A stretch of 30,054 nt of DNA from JAPLFM01 sp964650885 (GCA_964650885.1 CAZYXG010000029.1:1-30054); one strand, 5' to 3'. Positions 8,324 to 17,899 are shown, counted from the stretch's first letter. Program-made: numbers and translations. Notes: generated from the sequence alone by a model not told the origin.

Positions 8324-8935
8324 ATGCAACAATATACTTCAAAAGTAATAATATTACTTCTTTTAATAAGTGCTTTGGCAAATGCACAAATTGACAGAAA
8401 CGAACTTTATGGTAAAGTGAAAAGCAAATTTGCTGGGTTGAAAACTTTATTTGTTAAGTATGATACTCAATCGGGAATGAAAGGAAGCATAAAAGTGAAA
8501 CGTACTGGAAAATACGTTATAAATTTAGGCGAGACTATGATTTATTGCAATGGCAAAACTAATTGGAATATGAACTATCCGCAAAGAAGAGTTACAATTG
8601 ATAACGTAATCAAAGGAAGTGAAAATTCAATGGTTGAAGATTTATTCTTCACTGTAATTGGAAATTCTACTCCCACTTCTGTAAGTAAATCGAATGGAAA
8701 AAATGCTTATCAATTAGACCTTGAGTTAAACCAAGATGCAGCAAAAAAAGTACAAAATATAAAAAATATTCAAATCTATTGCGATGATAACGGCAACATA
8801 AGTAAGTTGAAATTCAAATACTCAAATCGCAATGAAGAGTTAAGAATCCAAAATATCACATTCAATCCCACCTTGACAGACAAAGTTTTCGATTTAACTC
8901 CACCGCAAGGTTTCCAAGTAATTGATTTGCGTTAA
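8324..8935 (+). CDS. LolA-like outer membrane lipoprotein carrier
   Basis: 203 residues with a short signal peptide (residues 1-21, ending ALANA). The mature protein has the LolA/LolB fold signature: an N-terminal helix (RNELYGKVKSKFAGLKTL), then strands containing GSIKVKRTGKYVINLGE, a CNGKTNWNMNYPQRRVTI stretch where LolA proteins usually read DGKTLWVYDPELKQV, and a C-terminal FDLTPPQGFQVID ending. Family members ferry lipoproteins across the periplasm. In Bacteroidota many paralogues exist, so this is a LolA family member and not necessarily the main carrier. It follows the DUF3108 gene by one base. Confidence 0.85.
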   Translation: MQQYTSKVIILLLLISALANAQIDRNELYGKVKSKFAGLKTLFVKYDTQSGMKGSIKVKRTGKYVINLGETMIYCNGKTNWNMNYPQRRVTIDNVIKGSENSMVEDLFFTVIGNSTPTSVSKSNGKNAYQLDLELNQDAAKKVQNIKNIQIYCDDNGNISKLKFKYSNRNEELRIQNITFNPTLTDKVFDLTPPQGFQVIDLR

Positions 8936-9321
8936 CTAAATTGGCTACAATTGAACAAAGTTGATTATTATCCAATTACAAACTAATATACATACTGCTC
9001 GTAACTAATTAATACTACAATAGTTTATATTGCATATACTGTATAAAAATACAGTATATACTTGTGACACCATTTAATTACAATACAAATTTATTAGCAA
9101 CTATCAATATTGGTGCAAATATAAAATAACAACAATAACACATTATGTGATGAAATACCTGATATTTGTTAAATAAAGGCAATTATATATACATTATATT
9201 AAAAGTGGGTGGAAATGGGGGAAAATGTGAGATATTGAAATTGGCAATGAATATGAACTATTTAGTCCTAACAATTCACTTTGGCAACAAATTTGAACTA
9301 TTGATTGAAAAAGGGATAATT
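8936..9321. other. 386-base intergenic region with a palindrome and a 25-base repeat
   Basis: There is no credible gene between the LolA-like gene and the TPR lipoprotein. A frame open from a TTG at 9166 joins the lipoprotein in phase, but its first 52 codons look non-coding. The region holds the palindrome at 9034-9059. It also holds an imperfect direct repeat: 9241-9265 and 9281-9305 match at 21 of 25 positions, starting TTGGCAA and spaced exactly 40 bases apart. The promoter for the lipoprotein gene probably lies here but cannot be placed. Confidence 0.5.
9034..9059. repeat. perfect 11-base inverted repeat
   Basis: ATATACTGTAT at 9034-9044 and ATACAGTATAT at 9049-9059 are exact reverse complements around an AAAA spacer. 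There is no following T run, so a simple intrinsic terminator is unlikely. It could be an operator or an RNA hairpin at the end of the DUF3108-lolA transcript. Confidence 0.55.
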
Positions 9322-10047
9322 ATGTTTAAACGGCTAATAATCTACATATTGTTTTGCGTAGTTTTATTTACAGCTTGTTCGGCACCCAACTCAAATATGA
9401 GTGCAAAGAATAAGAAGTCAAATAAATCGAAGACTAGTTCTAATAAAACTACTGCTAAAAAAGAAGATGTTAGGGAAGAAAAAACTACTGCAACTAATGG
9501 CGATGCTAAAGAGCAAACAAAAAGCTTTGGCGTTAAAAATGAAATGTTGGAGTTTGGCGAAAAACCATCTACCTTGCCTCGAAGAAGTATAGATACAGTA
9601 AAGATAGTTTTAAAAGAAATTGAAATCAAAAAAACTGACCCAATTGAAAGTGAAGTTAGTTATAAAAATCTAACTAAAGAATTTGAAAGAGCAATTGCAG
9701 ATTTCGATAAAGAAAATTATAACAAAGCTATGCAGCAGTTTTCTTTTTTTAAAGAAACTTTAATGCCAAGCGATTCGCTTTACTATGAAAGTATGTTTTT
9801 TATGAGTGAATGTCAAATTTCTATGGGTAATTACTCAAGTGCTGAAGAGATATTGACGATACTACTTGAAACCGAAAATTTTGAAAATAAAACTAATGAA
9901 AAATCATTGTTAAGAATGGGGCAAATCAAATGTGCCACAAACGATGAGAGAAAGGCAAACAGTTTATTCAAAGAATTTAAGAATAAATACCCTAAATCAA
10001 TTTATTTGAAACTTGCTAATTGCAATTCTCTTACCACAAATAAATAG
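9322..10047 (+). CDS. TPR-containing outer membrane lipoprotein (BamD/YbgF-like)
   Basis: 241 residues from the ATG at 9322. A lipoprotein signal peptide ends in LFTAC with Cys19 as the lipidated residue. Residues 27-68 form a lysine, serine, threonine and glutamate-rich linker of low complexity. Residues 113-230 contain tetratricopeptide-type helices (FERAIADFDKENYNKAMQQF, YYESMFFMSECQISMGNYSSAEEIL, NEKSLLRMGQIKCATNDERKANSLFKEFKNKYP) as in BamD, YbgF/CpoB and other outer-membrane scaffold proteins. An earlier in-frame start at 9166 was rejected because it would bury the signal peptide. The next gene, 41 bases downstream, encodes a very large exported protein. The partner is unknown. Confidence 0.8.
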   Translation: MFKRLIIYILFCVVLFTACSAPNSNMSAKNKKSNKSKTSSNKTTAKKEDVREEKTTATNGDAKEQTKSFGVKNEMLEFGEKPSTLPRRSIDTVKIVLKEIEIKKTDPIESEVSYKNLTKEFERAIADFDKENYNKAMQQFSFFKETLMPSDSLYYESMFFMSECQISMGNYSSAEEILTILLETENFENKTNEKSLLRMGQIKCATNDERKANSLFKEFKNKYPKSIYLKLANCNSLTTNK

Positions 10048-10077
10048 TTTTAGGAAAAATATAGAAGGCATGGATGC

Positions 10078-10084
10078 CGGAGGA
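10078..10084 (+). promoter_or_regulatory. ribosome binding site CGGAGGA
   Basis: A strong Shine-Dalgarno sequence ends 4 bases before the ATG at 10089. It favours that ATG over the in-frame ATG at 10074, which lies upstream of it. Confidence 0.75.
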
Positions 10085-10088
10085 TGTT

Positions 10089-13000
10089 ATGGATTTCAAA
10101 AGTTTGAAATTGCGATCACTACTAATTGCAATATTTATATTTGTTTCAATGCAAGTAAACTTATTTGCTGATTGGAACAATAGAGTATTACCAATAATTG
10201 AGAATGTTGTAGGTGTTAGCTCGCCTTCAGCTGGCACAAATCAATTTGTTCTTTTTCCTTCCACTCTCTATTACACTACCAATAATGGAAGTAACTGGAT
10301 TGCTGCAAATTCTCCGTTTTATAATATTGCAACAGCCATTTATTTTTTAGATAATCAAAATGGATACGTTGGAAATGAAAGTGGGTTGATTGCCAATACT
10401 ACTACTGGTGGTTCTGGGTGGTCAATCACTACAATTACCAATTTCAATGTAAACAGCATTCACTTCTTTAGCTCTACAAACGGTATAGCGGTGGGTAATT
10501 TTGGTAAAATCTACTACACCAATGATGCTGGCTCAAGTTGGAATGCAGGAACAAATTCTAATTCGCAAAATATCAATTCCGTTTGTATGGTTTCCAATTC
10601 CGTTGCTTATGCAGTATGTAATAGTGGTTTTGTTTTAAAAACTACTAACGGCGGAATGAATTGGTCCACCAATGCTACTTTGGGTACAAATAAATTAAAT
10701 TCTATTAGTGTTTCAAGTGCTACATTTGTTGCTATTTGTGGCGATGGTGGTACTATTTACACTACCACAAATAGTGGTACAAACTGGTCTGCAAATACAA
10801 CAGGTACAACTAATAATCTTAATTCAATAAGTTATGCTGCTGCAAATACAATTTATGCAGTTGGTAATAATGGATTGGTTATAAAAACAACAAACGGTGG
10901 CACAAACTGGATTGTTCAAACAAGCAATGCAGGAATAAAAAATATTACAACTGTTTCCTTCGCTAATGCTGATAGAGGTTTGGCTGCAGGTACTACTGGA
11001 CTGGTTCTAACTACAACAAATGGTGGTAGAGTATTCAATCCTACAATTTCTGTTACTTCACCAACACTAAATAATGTTTATAGGATTGGCAGTGAATTGC
11101 CAATAGCTTGGTTAGCTATCGATGTAAATAATGTTTTAATTAGATACTCTGCAAATGGCGGCGGTGATAATTACTCTAATACAATTGGTACATTCAATGC
11201 AAATTCTGGTTCGACTAGCTTATTGCTAAGCAGTGGTTCATTCACTTCAACAGCAAACGGAAGAATTTTAATAAGCGACCTATCAAATTCTGCTGTCAAT
11301 GATACATCTAAAGTATTTTCTATAGATGATTGGACATTAGCATTCACGTCTTTGAATAGCTCTGCTACAATGTACTCAAGTAATACTGTTACTTTAAATT
11401 GGCTTTCTGCAAATGTGAGCAATGTAAATATAGAATACCAAAATAACAACTCTGGAGTTTGGACTCCACTAACTATAAATTATTCGGCTACACTTGGCAC
11501 TTATAACTGGATTTTGCCAGAAATTGCAAATGCCAATGTTCGATTCAGAATATATGACCCAAGCAAAACTCACAGAGCTGACACAACTGATGCAAATCTA
11601 ACGATTGTTAATCCAAGTCTGCAAATCACTTCACCAAACGGCGGAGAAGTATATAACTATCCTAATAGTATAAATATTATTTGGAATGCAACTCCTAATT
11701 TAACCAATATAGACTTGGAATACTCTAATAATAATGGCAGCTCTTGGCAAACAATTCAAACTAATGTAGCTGCTAATTTAGGTACACTAAATTGGTCATT
11801 TCCAAATTCAACTTCTGCTAATAATTTAATCAGAATTAAACGCAATGGTACTAGCACTTATTTAGATACATCGAATGCTGTTTTCAGAATTAACGGAATT
11901 CCATTGCAACTGAATACACCTATAGCAGGTGCAAAATGGAAAGTTGGTTCAACAAGAGCTATATCCTGGGCTGCCGATAATTCTGTTTTAGAGTTGAATA
12001 TAGATTTCACTACAAATGGTGGTACTAGTTGGGTGAGAGTAGCAAGTAATTTATTAGCTTCGGATAATTCATATAACTGGTTGATTCCGAACGAACCGAC
12101 TTCAAATGCAAAAATTAGATTAACTAGTTCATCTAATACAGCAACAAGTGTTACATCAAGTTTATTCTCAATTGTAAATTTGAGAATTAGCTCTAGCTTA
12201 GAAAACAAGACAATAGTAGCAACAACTTCAGAACCTATAACTTGGTCAGCATTTGGCTTAGACTTTGTAAACATAAAATATAGGTTGAATAATAGCTCCA
12301 CTTGGACTACTATTCAAAGTAATGTGGCTGCAAATTCATCTTTTACTTGGTCTGTGCCAGACTTAGTTTCAAGCACAGCAAAATTGCGATTGGAATTTGT
12401 TAGTGATACAACAGTATCTAGTGAAGTTTCTATAAATCTTGTAAGAGCAAACTTTGCAATTACATCTCCTACACAAGGCAGCTACTTAAAATCTGGTAGC
12501 ATAGTACCAATTACTTGGACAAGTGCATATATTTCAAATGTAAGAATTGATTATAGAAATAGCTCAACAGCGAGTTGGAATTTAATAATAAACAACGCAA
12601 ATGCTTCAACGGGTAGATATAATTGGTCTGTACCAAGTGTATTGACAGATTCTGCTCAATTGCGTTTTACTTATGTGATAGGAAATAATCCTACATCATA
12701 CCAGATGTTCAGCGAAACTTTCAGCATATCAAATTCAGATGTTATTCTTACTTCTCCAAATGGTTTGGAAAGAATGGTGCCTGGTACAACTAGAGTTATC
12801 AAATGGAAATACAGCAATCTGACAAATGTGGATCTTATGTACACAACTGACGGAGTGAACTATATAGATATTCCAAGTGGTCAAGGCTTGTTGGCATCAA
12901 ATCAACAATTTAGTTGGACTATACCAAATGCACCGACTTTAATTGCCAAGGTGAGAATTAGAAATTCTTCTGCTCCAATTATTAATGATGTTTCGGATTC

Positions 13001-15446
13001 AACTTTTGCAATTTCAGGTGTTCGAATGACTGCCCCAGCAAGTAGCACTCAGCTATTAGTTGGAAGTGTTGTGAGTGTGAAGTGGATGTCGGCATTAGTA
13101 AATAGAGTAGATATATTCTATACTATTAATAACGGTACAACGTGGCTGCAAATAGCAAAAGATTACCCAGCAGTTAGCGGAAACTTCGCTTGGCAAGTGC
13201 CAAATAATCCATCAAGTATTGCAATTATAAAAGTTGTAGATTCAGAAAATTCTACATTGAAAGATTCTGTTACTGCTCTAACATTGCAAGGATTAACAAT
13301 TACAAAACCTGACAATACAAGCAATTGGTTAGTTGGCGAAGATTATAATATTGAGTGGCGTTCTGCCGCTATTGGCGAAGTCCGACTTGATTACAGTACA
13401 AATGGTGGTAGTTCTTGGATTACTATTATGTCCAACTTAAACGCAACTGATGGAACATTCACTTGGAATGTACCCAAAACACCAGTTGATTCTGCAATAG
13501 TTAGGATTAGTCATTTGGACAATCCAAGCTTTAATAACATTAGCAGTAAATTCGTAATTCGTGGTAATGGAATTGTTGTGAAAGCACCAACTGAGTCGCA
13601 AGTAATTACTGCTGCAAGTGGTACTTTTACTGTGCCTATCACTTGGACTTATTCAAACATAAGTACAGTCAATATTGAGTACTCTACAAATGGAGGTATG
13701 GATTGGAATACATTAGTAAATGGTATTACTGCTTCCAATAGGAGCTATAACTGGATAGTAAATGCTAATACAGTTGTTTCTTCAAAAGAATATAAAATTA
13801 GATTATCAGATGCCGAGAATATTGCAATTAGAGATAGTAGCGGTCTTTTCAGCATAAAAGGTGCAAGTGGATATACCGTTCCAAAAAGTTGGGAATTTAC
13901 AAATGCAACTGGAAACAATGCAGTTATTATAATTCCTAATAGATCTGGCATAATCCCAACTGTCTTAGATATTAATATCAATCAAGGTGATGCAATAGGA
14001 GTGTTCTATACAAGTAATGGCTTGCTCAAATGTGCTGGCTATACTGTTTACGATACAACATATAACACTGCTATTACAGTTTGGGGCGATAATCCTTCCA
14101 CTGCTTCAAAAGATGGCTTCATTGTGAATGAGACTTATACATACAAAATTTGGGATTCAAATACTGGTATAGACTACAATGCAAATGCTGTTTATTCATC
14201 AGGCAATAGCTTTTATACTTCAAGTGTTAGCAGTTTAGGTGTTTCTATTCTTTCTTCATTAAAAGGATTTAAACGTTTGAGTGTAAACTTACGAGCAAAC
14301 AGATGGAGTATGATTTCAACTAACTTACTGCCTAAGTCTCTCACTATGGATTCGATGATAGCACCAATTCGTACAAAATTGGTTCAAGTCAAAGATGAAG
14401 GTGGCAGAATATTTATGCCTTCTCAAAGTATTAATCAACTAACTACTTGGGATTTATCAACTGGCTATGAAGTTTATACTAATTCAGATGCGACTTGGAC
14501 TGTAGATGGTTCTAGCGTTACACCAATTAATTATGCTAAAACAATAATCGCTTCTCAATGGCACATTATTGCATACTTAAGACAAACGGCAGCAACTCCA
14601 GCAACTGTATTTGCATCTTATCCGCAAATTATTATGTCTAAAGATGCCGATGGTAATATTTATTACCCAGCATTCAATATCAATACCATAGGCACAATGC
14701 AACCTGGACAAGCTTATAAATTAGTTAGTAATACAACATTTGGTGGATTTTATACAAGTGCTGTCAATGCAATTACAACTCCAATTAGTTCAATGTTTAA
14801 ATTGAATGACTCACAATTCGAGACTGTTTATTTCAAACCTAAGTACAAAGCTACAGGTAGTTCATCAGTTATACTAGTTAATTTGCAGGAGCTTGAATTT
14901 GGTGATGAAATAGCTGTATTCAATAGCAAAAATGATTTAGTTGGTGCAAGTTTCAGCAATGGTTCGGAAACGCCAATTGTAATTTGGGGTGATGATTTAT
15001 CCACTGCTATGCAAGATGGTGCAAACGATGGAGAATTGTTGCATTTGCAACTATGGCAAAGAAAAATAAATAAAATTTCTACTTTAGAAATTAAAAAAGT
15101 AACCGATAAACTCTCAAGTATGGAGCTTGGAAATTCTATAGTCTATACAAAAGATGCTATTTTGGAAACCGATTGTGCTTTAGCTTCTACTGGAGTTGAA
15201 GATAATAAATCTGACGAAACTGGCATTAGAGTTTATCCAAATCCAACAAGTGATTTTGTAAGTATTGTAACGACTTTTGATATGAACAAAATTAGACTGA
15301 TTGACAACTTGGGTAAAGTTGTTTTAGAGCAAAATGTAGATAACGACAAAATTGAACTTAATTTAAAACAACTCTCGAAAGGAGCATACACTATAGAAAT
15401 ACAAACACAAACTGGTGTTAGTTACCAAAAACTTTTGGTGCAATAA
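10089..15446 (+). CDS. 1785-residue type IX-secreted modular repeat protein
   Basis: A very large exported protein. The signal peptide spans residues 1-27 (cleavage after LFA). Residues about 30-315 form YCF48/BNR-type beta-propeller blades with repeated TTNGGxNW motifs. From about 318 to 1257 there are ten tandem Ig-like repeats of about 95 residues, each opening like ITSPNGGEVY and containing a W-x-x-x-x-x-x-N-V-x-I-x-Y core and a W-x-V/I-P turn. Residues about 1258-1710 hold a pair of GDxIxVF...VWGDDxST domains flanking two copies of an INTIGxMQPGQxY / INQLTTWDLSTGYEV module. The C-terminus (1713-1785) is a Por-type sorting tail beginning VYPNPTSDF and ending KGAYTIEIQTQTGVSYQKL. Likely surface-exposed or secreted; adhesion is a guess. 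No catalytic motif seen. Confidence 0.88.
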   Translation: MDFKSLKLRSLLIAIFIFVSMQVNLFADWNNRVLPIIENVVGVSSPSAGTNQFVLFPSTLYYTTNNGSNWIAANSPFYNIATAIYFLDNQNGYVGNESGLIANTTTGGSGWSITTITNFNVNSIHFFSSTNGIAVGNFGKIYYTNDAGSSWNAGTNSNSQNINSVCMVSNSVAYAVCNSGFVLKTTNGGMNWSTNATLGTNKLNSISVSSATFVAICGDGGTIYTTTNSGTNWSANTTGTTNNLNSISYAAANTIYAVGNNGLVIKTTNGGTNWIVQTSNAGIKNITTVSFANADRGLAAGTTGLVLTTTNGGRVFNPTISVTSPTLNNVYRIGSELPIAWLAIDVNNVLIRYSANGGGDNYSNTIGTFNANSGSTSLLLSSGSFTSTANGRILISDLSNSAVNDTSKVFSIDDWTLAFTSLNSSATMYSSNTVTLNWLSANVSNVNIEYQNNNSGVWTPLTINYSATLGTYNWILPEIANANVRFRIYDPSKTHRADTTDANLTIVNPSLQITSPNGGEVYNYPNSINIIWNATPNLTNIDLEYSNNNGSSWQTIQTNVAANLGTLNWSFPNSTSANNLIRIKRNGTSTYLDTSNAVFRINGIPLQLNTPIAGAKWKVGSTRAISWAADNSVLELNIDFTTNGGTSWVRVASNLLASDNSYNWLIPNEPTSNAKIRLTSSSNTATSVTSSLFSIVNLRISSSLENKTIVATTSEPITWSAFGLDFVNIKYRLNNSSTWTTIQSNVAANSSFTWSVPDLVSSTAKLRLEFVSDTTVSSEVSINLVRANFAITSPTQGSYLKSGSIVPITWTSAYISNVRIDYRNSSTASWNLIINNANASTGRYNWSVPSVLTDSAQLRFTYVIGNNPTSYQMFSETFSISNSDVILTSPNGLERMVPGTTRVIKWKYSNLTNVDLMYTTDGVNYIDIPSGQGLLASNQQFSWTIPNAPTLIAKVRIRNSSAPIINDVSDSTFAISGVRMTAPASSTQLLVGSVVSVKWMSALVNRVDIFYTINNGTTWLQIAKDYPAVSGNFAWQVPNNPSSIAIIKVVDSENSTLKDSVTALTLQGLTITKPDNTSNWLVGEDYNIEWRSAAIGEVRLDYSTNGGSSWITIMSNLNATDGTFTWNVPKTPVDSAIVRISHLDNPSFNNISSKFVIRGNGIVVKAPTESQVITAASGTFTVPITWTYSNISTVNIEYSTNGGMDWNTLVNGITASNRSYNWIVNANTVVSSKEYKIRLSDAENIAIRDSSGLFSIKGASGYTVPKSWEFTNATGNNAVIIIPNRSGIIPTVLDININQGDAIGVFYTSNGLLKCAGYTVYDTTYNTAITVWGDNPSTASKDGFIVNETYTYKIWDSNTGIDYNANAVYSSGNSFYTSSVSSLGVSILSSLKGFKRLSVNLRANRWSMISTNLLPKSLTMDSMIAPIRTKLVQVKDEGGRIFMPSQSINQLTTWDLSTGYEVYTNSDATWTVDGSSVTPINYAKTIIASQWHIIAYLRQTAATPATVFASYPQIIMSKDADGNIYYPAFNINTIGTMQPGQAYKLVSNTTFGGFYTSAVNAITTPISSMFKLNDSQFETVYFKPKYKATGSSSVILVNLQELEFGDEIAVFNSKNDLVGASFSNGSETPIVIWGDDLSTAMQDGANDGELLHLQLWQRKINKISTLEIKKVTDKLSSMELGNSIVYTKDAILETDCALASTGVEDNKSDETGIRVYPNPTSDFVSIVTTFDMNKIRLIDNLGKVVLEQNVDNDKIELNLKQLSKGAYTIEIQTQTGVSYQKLLVQ

Positions 15447-15484
15447 CACTAATTATAACGACACACTTCTTCAAATGATACCTC

Positions 15485-15568
15485 CTCCATAAAAATCATT
15501 GAGGGCATAAAAGGGGCGAAAGGTAGGTAGTGGACCTTTCCACCCCCTCCTCGATGAGAAAAATGGAG
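15485..15568 (+). ncRNA. candidate structured RNA: long nested imperfect hairpin
   Basis: Four nested stems fold one 84-base segment. CTCCAT (15485-15490) pairs with ATGGAG (15563-15568). TCATTGAGG (15496-15504) pairs with CCTCGATGA (15549-15557), with one U-G pair. GGGG (15513-15516) pairs with CCCC (15543-15546). GAAAGGT (15518-15524) pairs with ACCTTTC (15534-15540), leaving a 9-base loop. The wobble pair works only if the plus strand is transcribed. It lies 38 bases after the stop of the large repeat protein and just before a terminator. It could be a 3' UTR element or a small RNA. It matches no RNA family that I recognise. Confidence 0.5.
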
Positions 15569-15573
15569 AGATC

Positions 15574-15603
15574 AAAAACCCTCGAATACGAGGGTTTTTT
15601 TTT
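15574..15603. terminator. rho-independent terminator between convergent genes
   Basis: Stem CCCTCG (15579-15584) and CGAGGG (15589-15594) with loop AATA, flanked by five A on the left and nine T on the right (15595-15603). The A and T flanks allow it to serve the plus-strand repeat-protein transcript. With a weaker U tract it may also serve pyk on the minus strand. Confidence 0.9.
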
Positions 15604-15605
15604 GC

Positions 15606-17036
15606 TTAAATCTGAACTAGGTTAATTGAAGTTAAGGTATTTGTCATTGGTTCTTCTACAGCAGAAACCACAACTATTAAATCACCATTATGTATGTAAT
15701 TAAGTGAGTGAAGCTCTTGAATATTATCTTGGAAGTGATGAATATCGTTAATTGGATATTGTACTTTTAGTGGGCGAACTCCCCAAATAAATGACATACG
15801 GCGAGCCATTTCCTCGCTGTCAGTAAGTGCTACAATTGGCATCTTAGGTCTGAAAGCAGATAAATATCTTGCCGATGCAGTCGAATCTCCCAAAGTAACA
15901 ATAGCTTTAGCATTTACTTTCTCGGCAATGATGCAAGCAGCTTTTGCTATTGCATCACTTACGTTGCTTTTTTCGCTATTGCCTGAATATTTATTATTAT
16001 CGTAGTTAAAATTTTCTTCAATGTTTTCTATAATCCTTGACATATATCCAACAGCATCGAAAGGATAGCGTCCAACGCTTGTTTCTGCTGATAGCATCAC
16101 CACATCGGAACCATCTAATACAGCATTTGCCACATCGCTTGCTTCTGCACGAGTAGGTCTCGGATTTGTAATCATTGACTCAAGCATTTGAGTGGCAGTA
16201 ATTACTGGTTTGCCAAAATAATTACATCTGTCAATAATATATTTCTGAGTAACTGGTAATTTTTCTGCTGGCATTTCAAGTCCCAAATCACCACGAGCCA
16301 CCATTATACCAGCACATTCGGCTATAATCTCATCAATGTTTTCTACTGCCTCAAATCTTTCTATTTTTGCAATAATAGGCACAACCCTGCCAAATATTTT
16401 CATTGCTGCTTTCAGTTCAAGGATATCTCTTTGGCTTCTCACAAATGAAAGTGCAATCACATCCACACCATTTTCCAAACCAAATTTCAAATCTTCAATA
16501 TCTTTGTTGCTAATCGATGGTGCTGTGCTTGAAACTCCTGGCACAATTATACCTTTCTTGTTTTTAAGCATTCCACCTTTCACAACTCTTGTAACTATAT
16601 CATTCTTGTTAATATCTTCGACTTTTAAAATTATATAGCCATCGTCTAAAAGAATAGTATTATGAATTTGTACTTCTTTTATTAAACTTGAATAGCTTGT
16701 CGAAACTCTTTTTTCGTCACCAATTTCTAAAAAATCCACAGTAATTCGGAATTCTGAACCGTCTGGTAGAAAAACTTCACCGTCTTTCACATTTCCAGTA
16801 CGAATCTTTGGACCTTGCAAATCAAGCATTATTGGAATGTGTCTTTTAGAAACAATTGCTGCTTCCCGAACTTCTTTGATTGACTTTAAGTGATCTTCGT
16901 GACTACCGTGCGAAAAGTTCAATCTTGCTGCATCCATTCCAGAATAAATAAGGCGAACTAAATTTTCTACACCCGATGTTGCAGGGCCAATTGTGCATAG
17001 AATTTTGGTTTTACGTGGAGCGTTTGTCGTTTGCAT
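15606..17036 (-). CDS. pyk: pyruvate kinase
   Basis: The last glycolytic enzyme, converting phosphoenolpyruvate and ADP to pyruvate and ATP in the cytoplasm. 476 residues, normal for the family. Visible signatures are KILCTIGPAT (11-20), ARLNFSHG (37-44) and LDLQGPKIRTG (71-81). The active-site IIAKIERFEAV (221-231) carries catalytic Lys224 and metal ligand Glu226. VARGDLG (246-252) carries Asp250, and ITATQMLESMI (279-289) is also present. The C-terminal allosteric domain is present and ends SINLVQI. The start is an ATG at 17036. The stop lies 2 bases from the T run of the shared terminator. It is the last gene of a long minus-strand series starting with kup. Confidence 0.96.
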   Translation of the reverse strand: MQTTNAPRKTKILCTIGPATSGVENLVRLIYSGMDAARLNFSHGSHEDHLKSIKEVREAAIVSKRHIPIMLDLQGPKIRTGNVKDGEVFLPDGSEFRITVDFLEIGDEKRVSTSYSSLIKEVQIHNTILLDDGYIILKVEDINKNDIVTRVVKGGMLKNKKGIIVPGVSSTAPSISNKDIEDLKFGLENGVDVIALSFVRSQRDILELKAAMKIFGRVVPIIAKIERFEAVENIDEIIAECAGIMVARGDLGLEMPAEKLPVTQKYIIDRCNYFGKPVITATQMLESMITNPRPTRAEASDVANAVLDGSDVVMLSAETSVGRYPFDAVGYMSRIIENIEENFNYDNNKYSGNSEKSNVSDAIAKAACIIAEKVNAKAIVTLGDSTASARYLSAFRPKMPIVALTDSEEMARRMSFIWGVRPLKVQYPINDIHHFQDNIQELHSLNYIHNGDLIVVVSAVEEPMTNTLTSINLVQI

Positions 17037-17113
17037 AAAAAGTATATTTGAATTTGTATATGAATTTTATTTAAATTATCAAATAAACAGTTAATTTTAG
17101 CAAGAAACTGCTA

Positions 17114-17842
17114 TTATTTCATAAATGGTATGAAATAAATCCCTGTGATACTTTGCAAATAAAAGAATAGTGCAACCAAAAGATTTACTGTTACAAGCAC
17201 TGCTAACACATACATTGCAATTCTCTTTTTGAAGCTTAAAGGTATAATTGATTGATACCAAATTCCTAGCAAAGCCACAAAATGAAAGTATATCAAATAC
17301 CATTCAAAAGAGTAATCTATCTCTGGTTTTGTAAGCACCGAATTTTCAAAATCTGTTGCGAAAAGTTTGATTGAAATGCTTGGGCTTTGGTATGCTTTTG
17401 CATAAGCAGTTGTGTCGTACTTAATTGGTTTTTTGGTTATCAAGCCTATGTATATCCTTGCGGACTTATTCAAAGTATCAATTGCATAAACTTTTGTTTT
17501 CTGCTTTTTATCTTCAATTGAAAATTTTGGAGACCAAACTGTCTCGTTAAGTGGATATGCAGCTTTCCAAACATAGTTACTGTCCCTTGTGTAAACAATA
17601 AATGCTTCATTTGTTCTATTGTTGTTTTCCAATATTAACTTTTGAGTTGCTTGAATTGGAGCATAAAGCTGTGTGATGGCAGGATAGTATGTGTAGATTA
17701 TCACAAACAAATAGCATATCCAAAATGGAATTGGCACAATAAATTTAAAAATAGATTCCGTCCAATGCAAAGCTGTGCGTCTAATCTTTGTAAAGAATAG
17801 ACCCCAATATAAGATATAAAACAATAAAGTAACCCAAAGCAC
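17114..17842 (-). CDS. predicted membrane protein of unknown function
   Basis: 242 residues if started at the GTG at 17842. Two N-terminal membrane segments (about residues 2-18 and 34-54) are followed by a soluble loop of about 130 residues that reads as extracytoplasmic (NNRTNEAFIVYTRDSNYVW onward). Two C-terminal membrane segments follow (about 185-203 and 210-233). I recognise no family. The reading frame is open upstream of the GTG to a TAG at 17896-17894. Within that extension an ATT codon at 17893 sits 6 bases after AGGAG (17904-17900), and the extra 17 residues look coding-like, so the true start may be that ATT. It lies downstream of the GT87-type gene on the same strand. Confidence 0.65.
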   Translation of the reverse strand: MLWVTLLFYILYWGLFFTKIRRTALHWTESIFKFIVPIPFWICYLFVIIYTYYPAITQLYAPIQATQKLILENNNRTNEAFIVYTRDSNYVWKAAYPLNETVWSPKFSIEDKKQKTKVYAIDTLNKSARIYIGLITKKPIKYDTTAYAKAYQSPSISIKLFATDFENSVLTKPEIDYSFEWYLIYFHFVALLGIWYQSIIPLSFKKRIAMYVLAVLVTVNLLVALFFYLQSITGIYFIPFMK

Positions 17843-17899
17843 TACATTTGCTATAAATCTTGTATTAAATTCAAATTCACCTAAAGAAAAAATATACTA

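Noticed and set aside
9166..9321. 52-residue extension of the TPR lipoprotein
   Set aside because: It starts with TTG and would place the lipoprotein signal peptide internally.
11858..12301. 147-codon minus-strand open frame inside the giant gene
   Set aside because: It lies opposite well-conserved Ig-like repeats and its translation resembles no protein. It is a by-product of AT-rich repeat coding.
10089..15446. Regularly spaced similar DNA segments, CRISPR-like at first glance
   Set aside because: They are in-frame codons of Ig-like and propeller protein repeats at about 285-base spacing, far from CRISPR repeat-spacer geometry.
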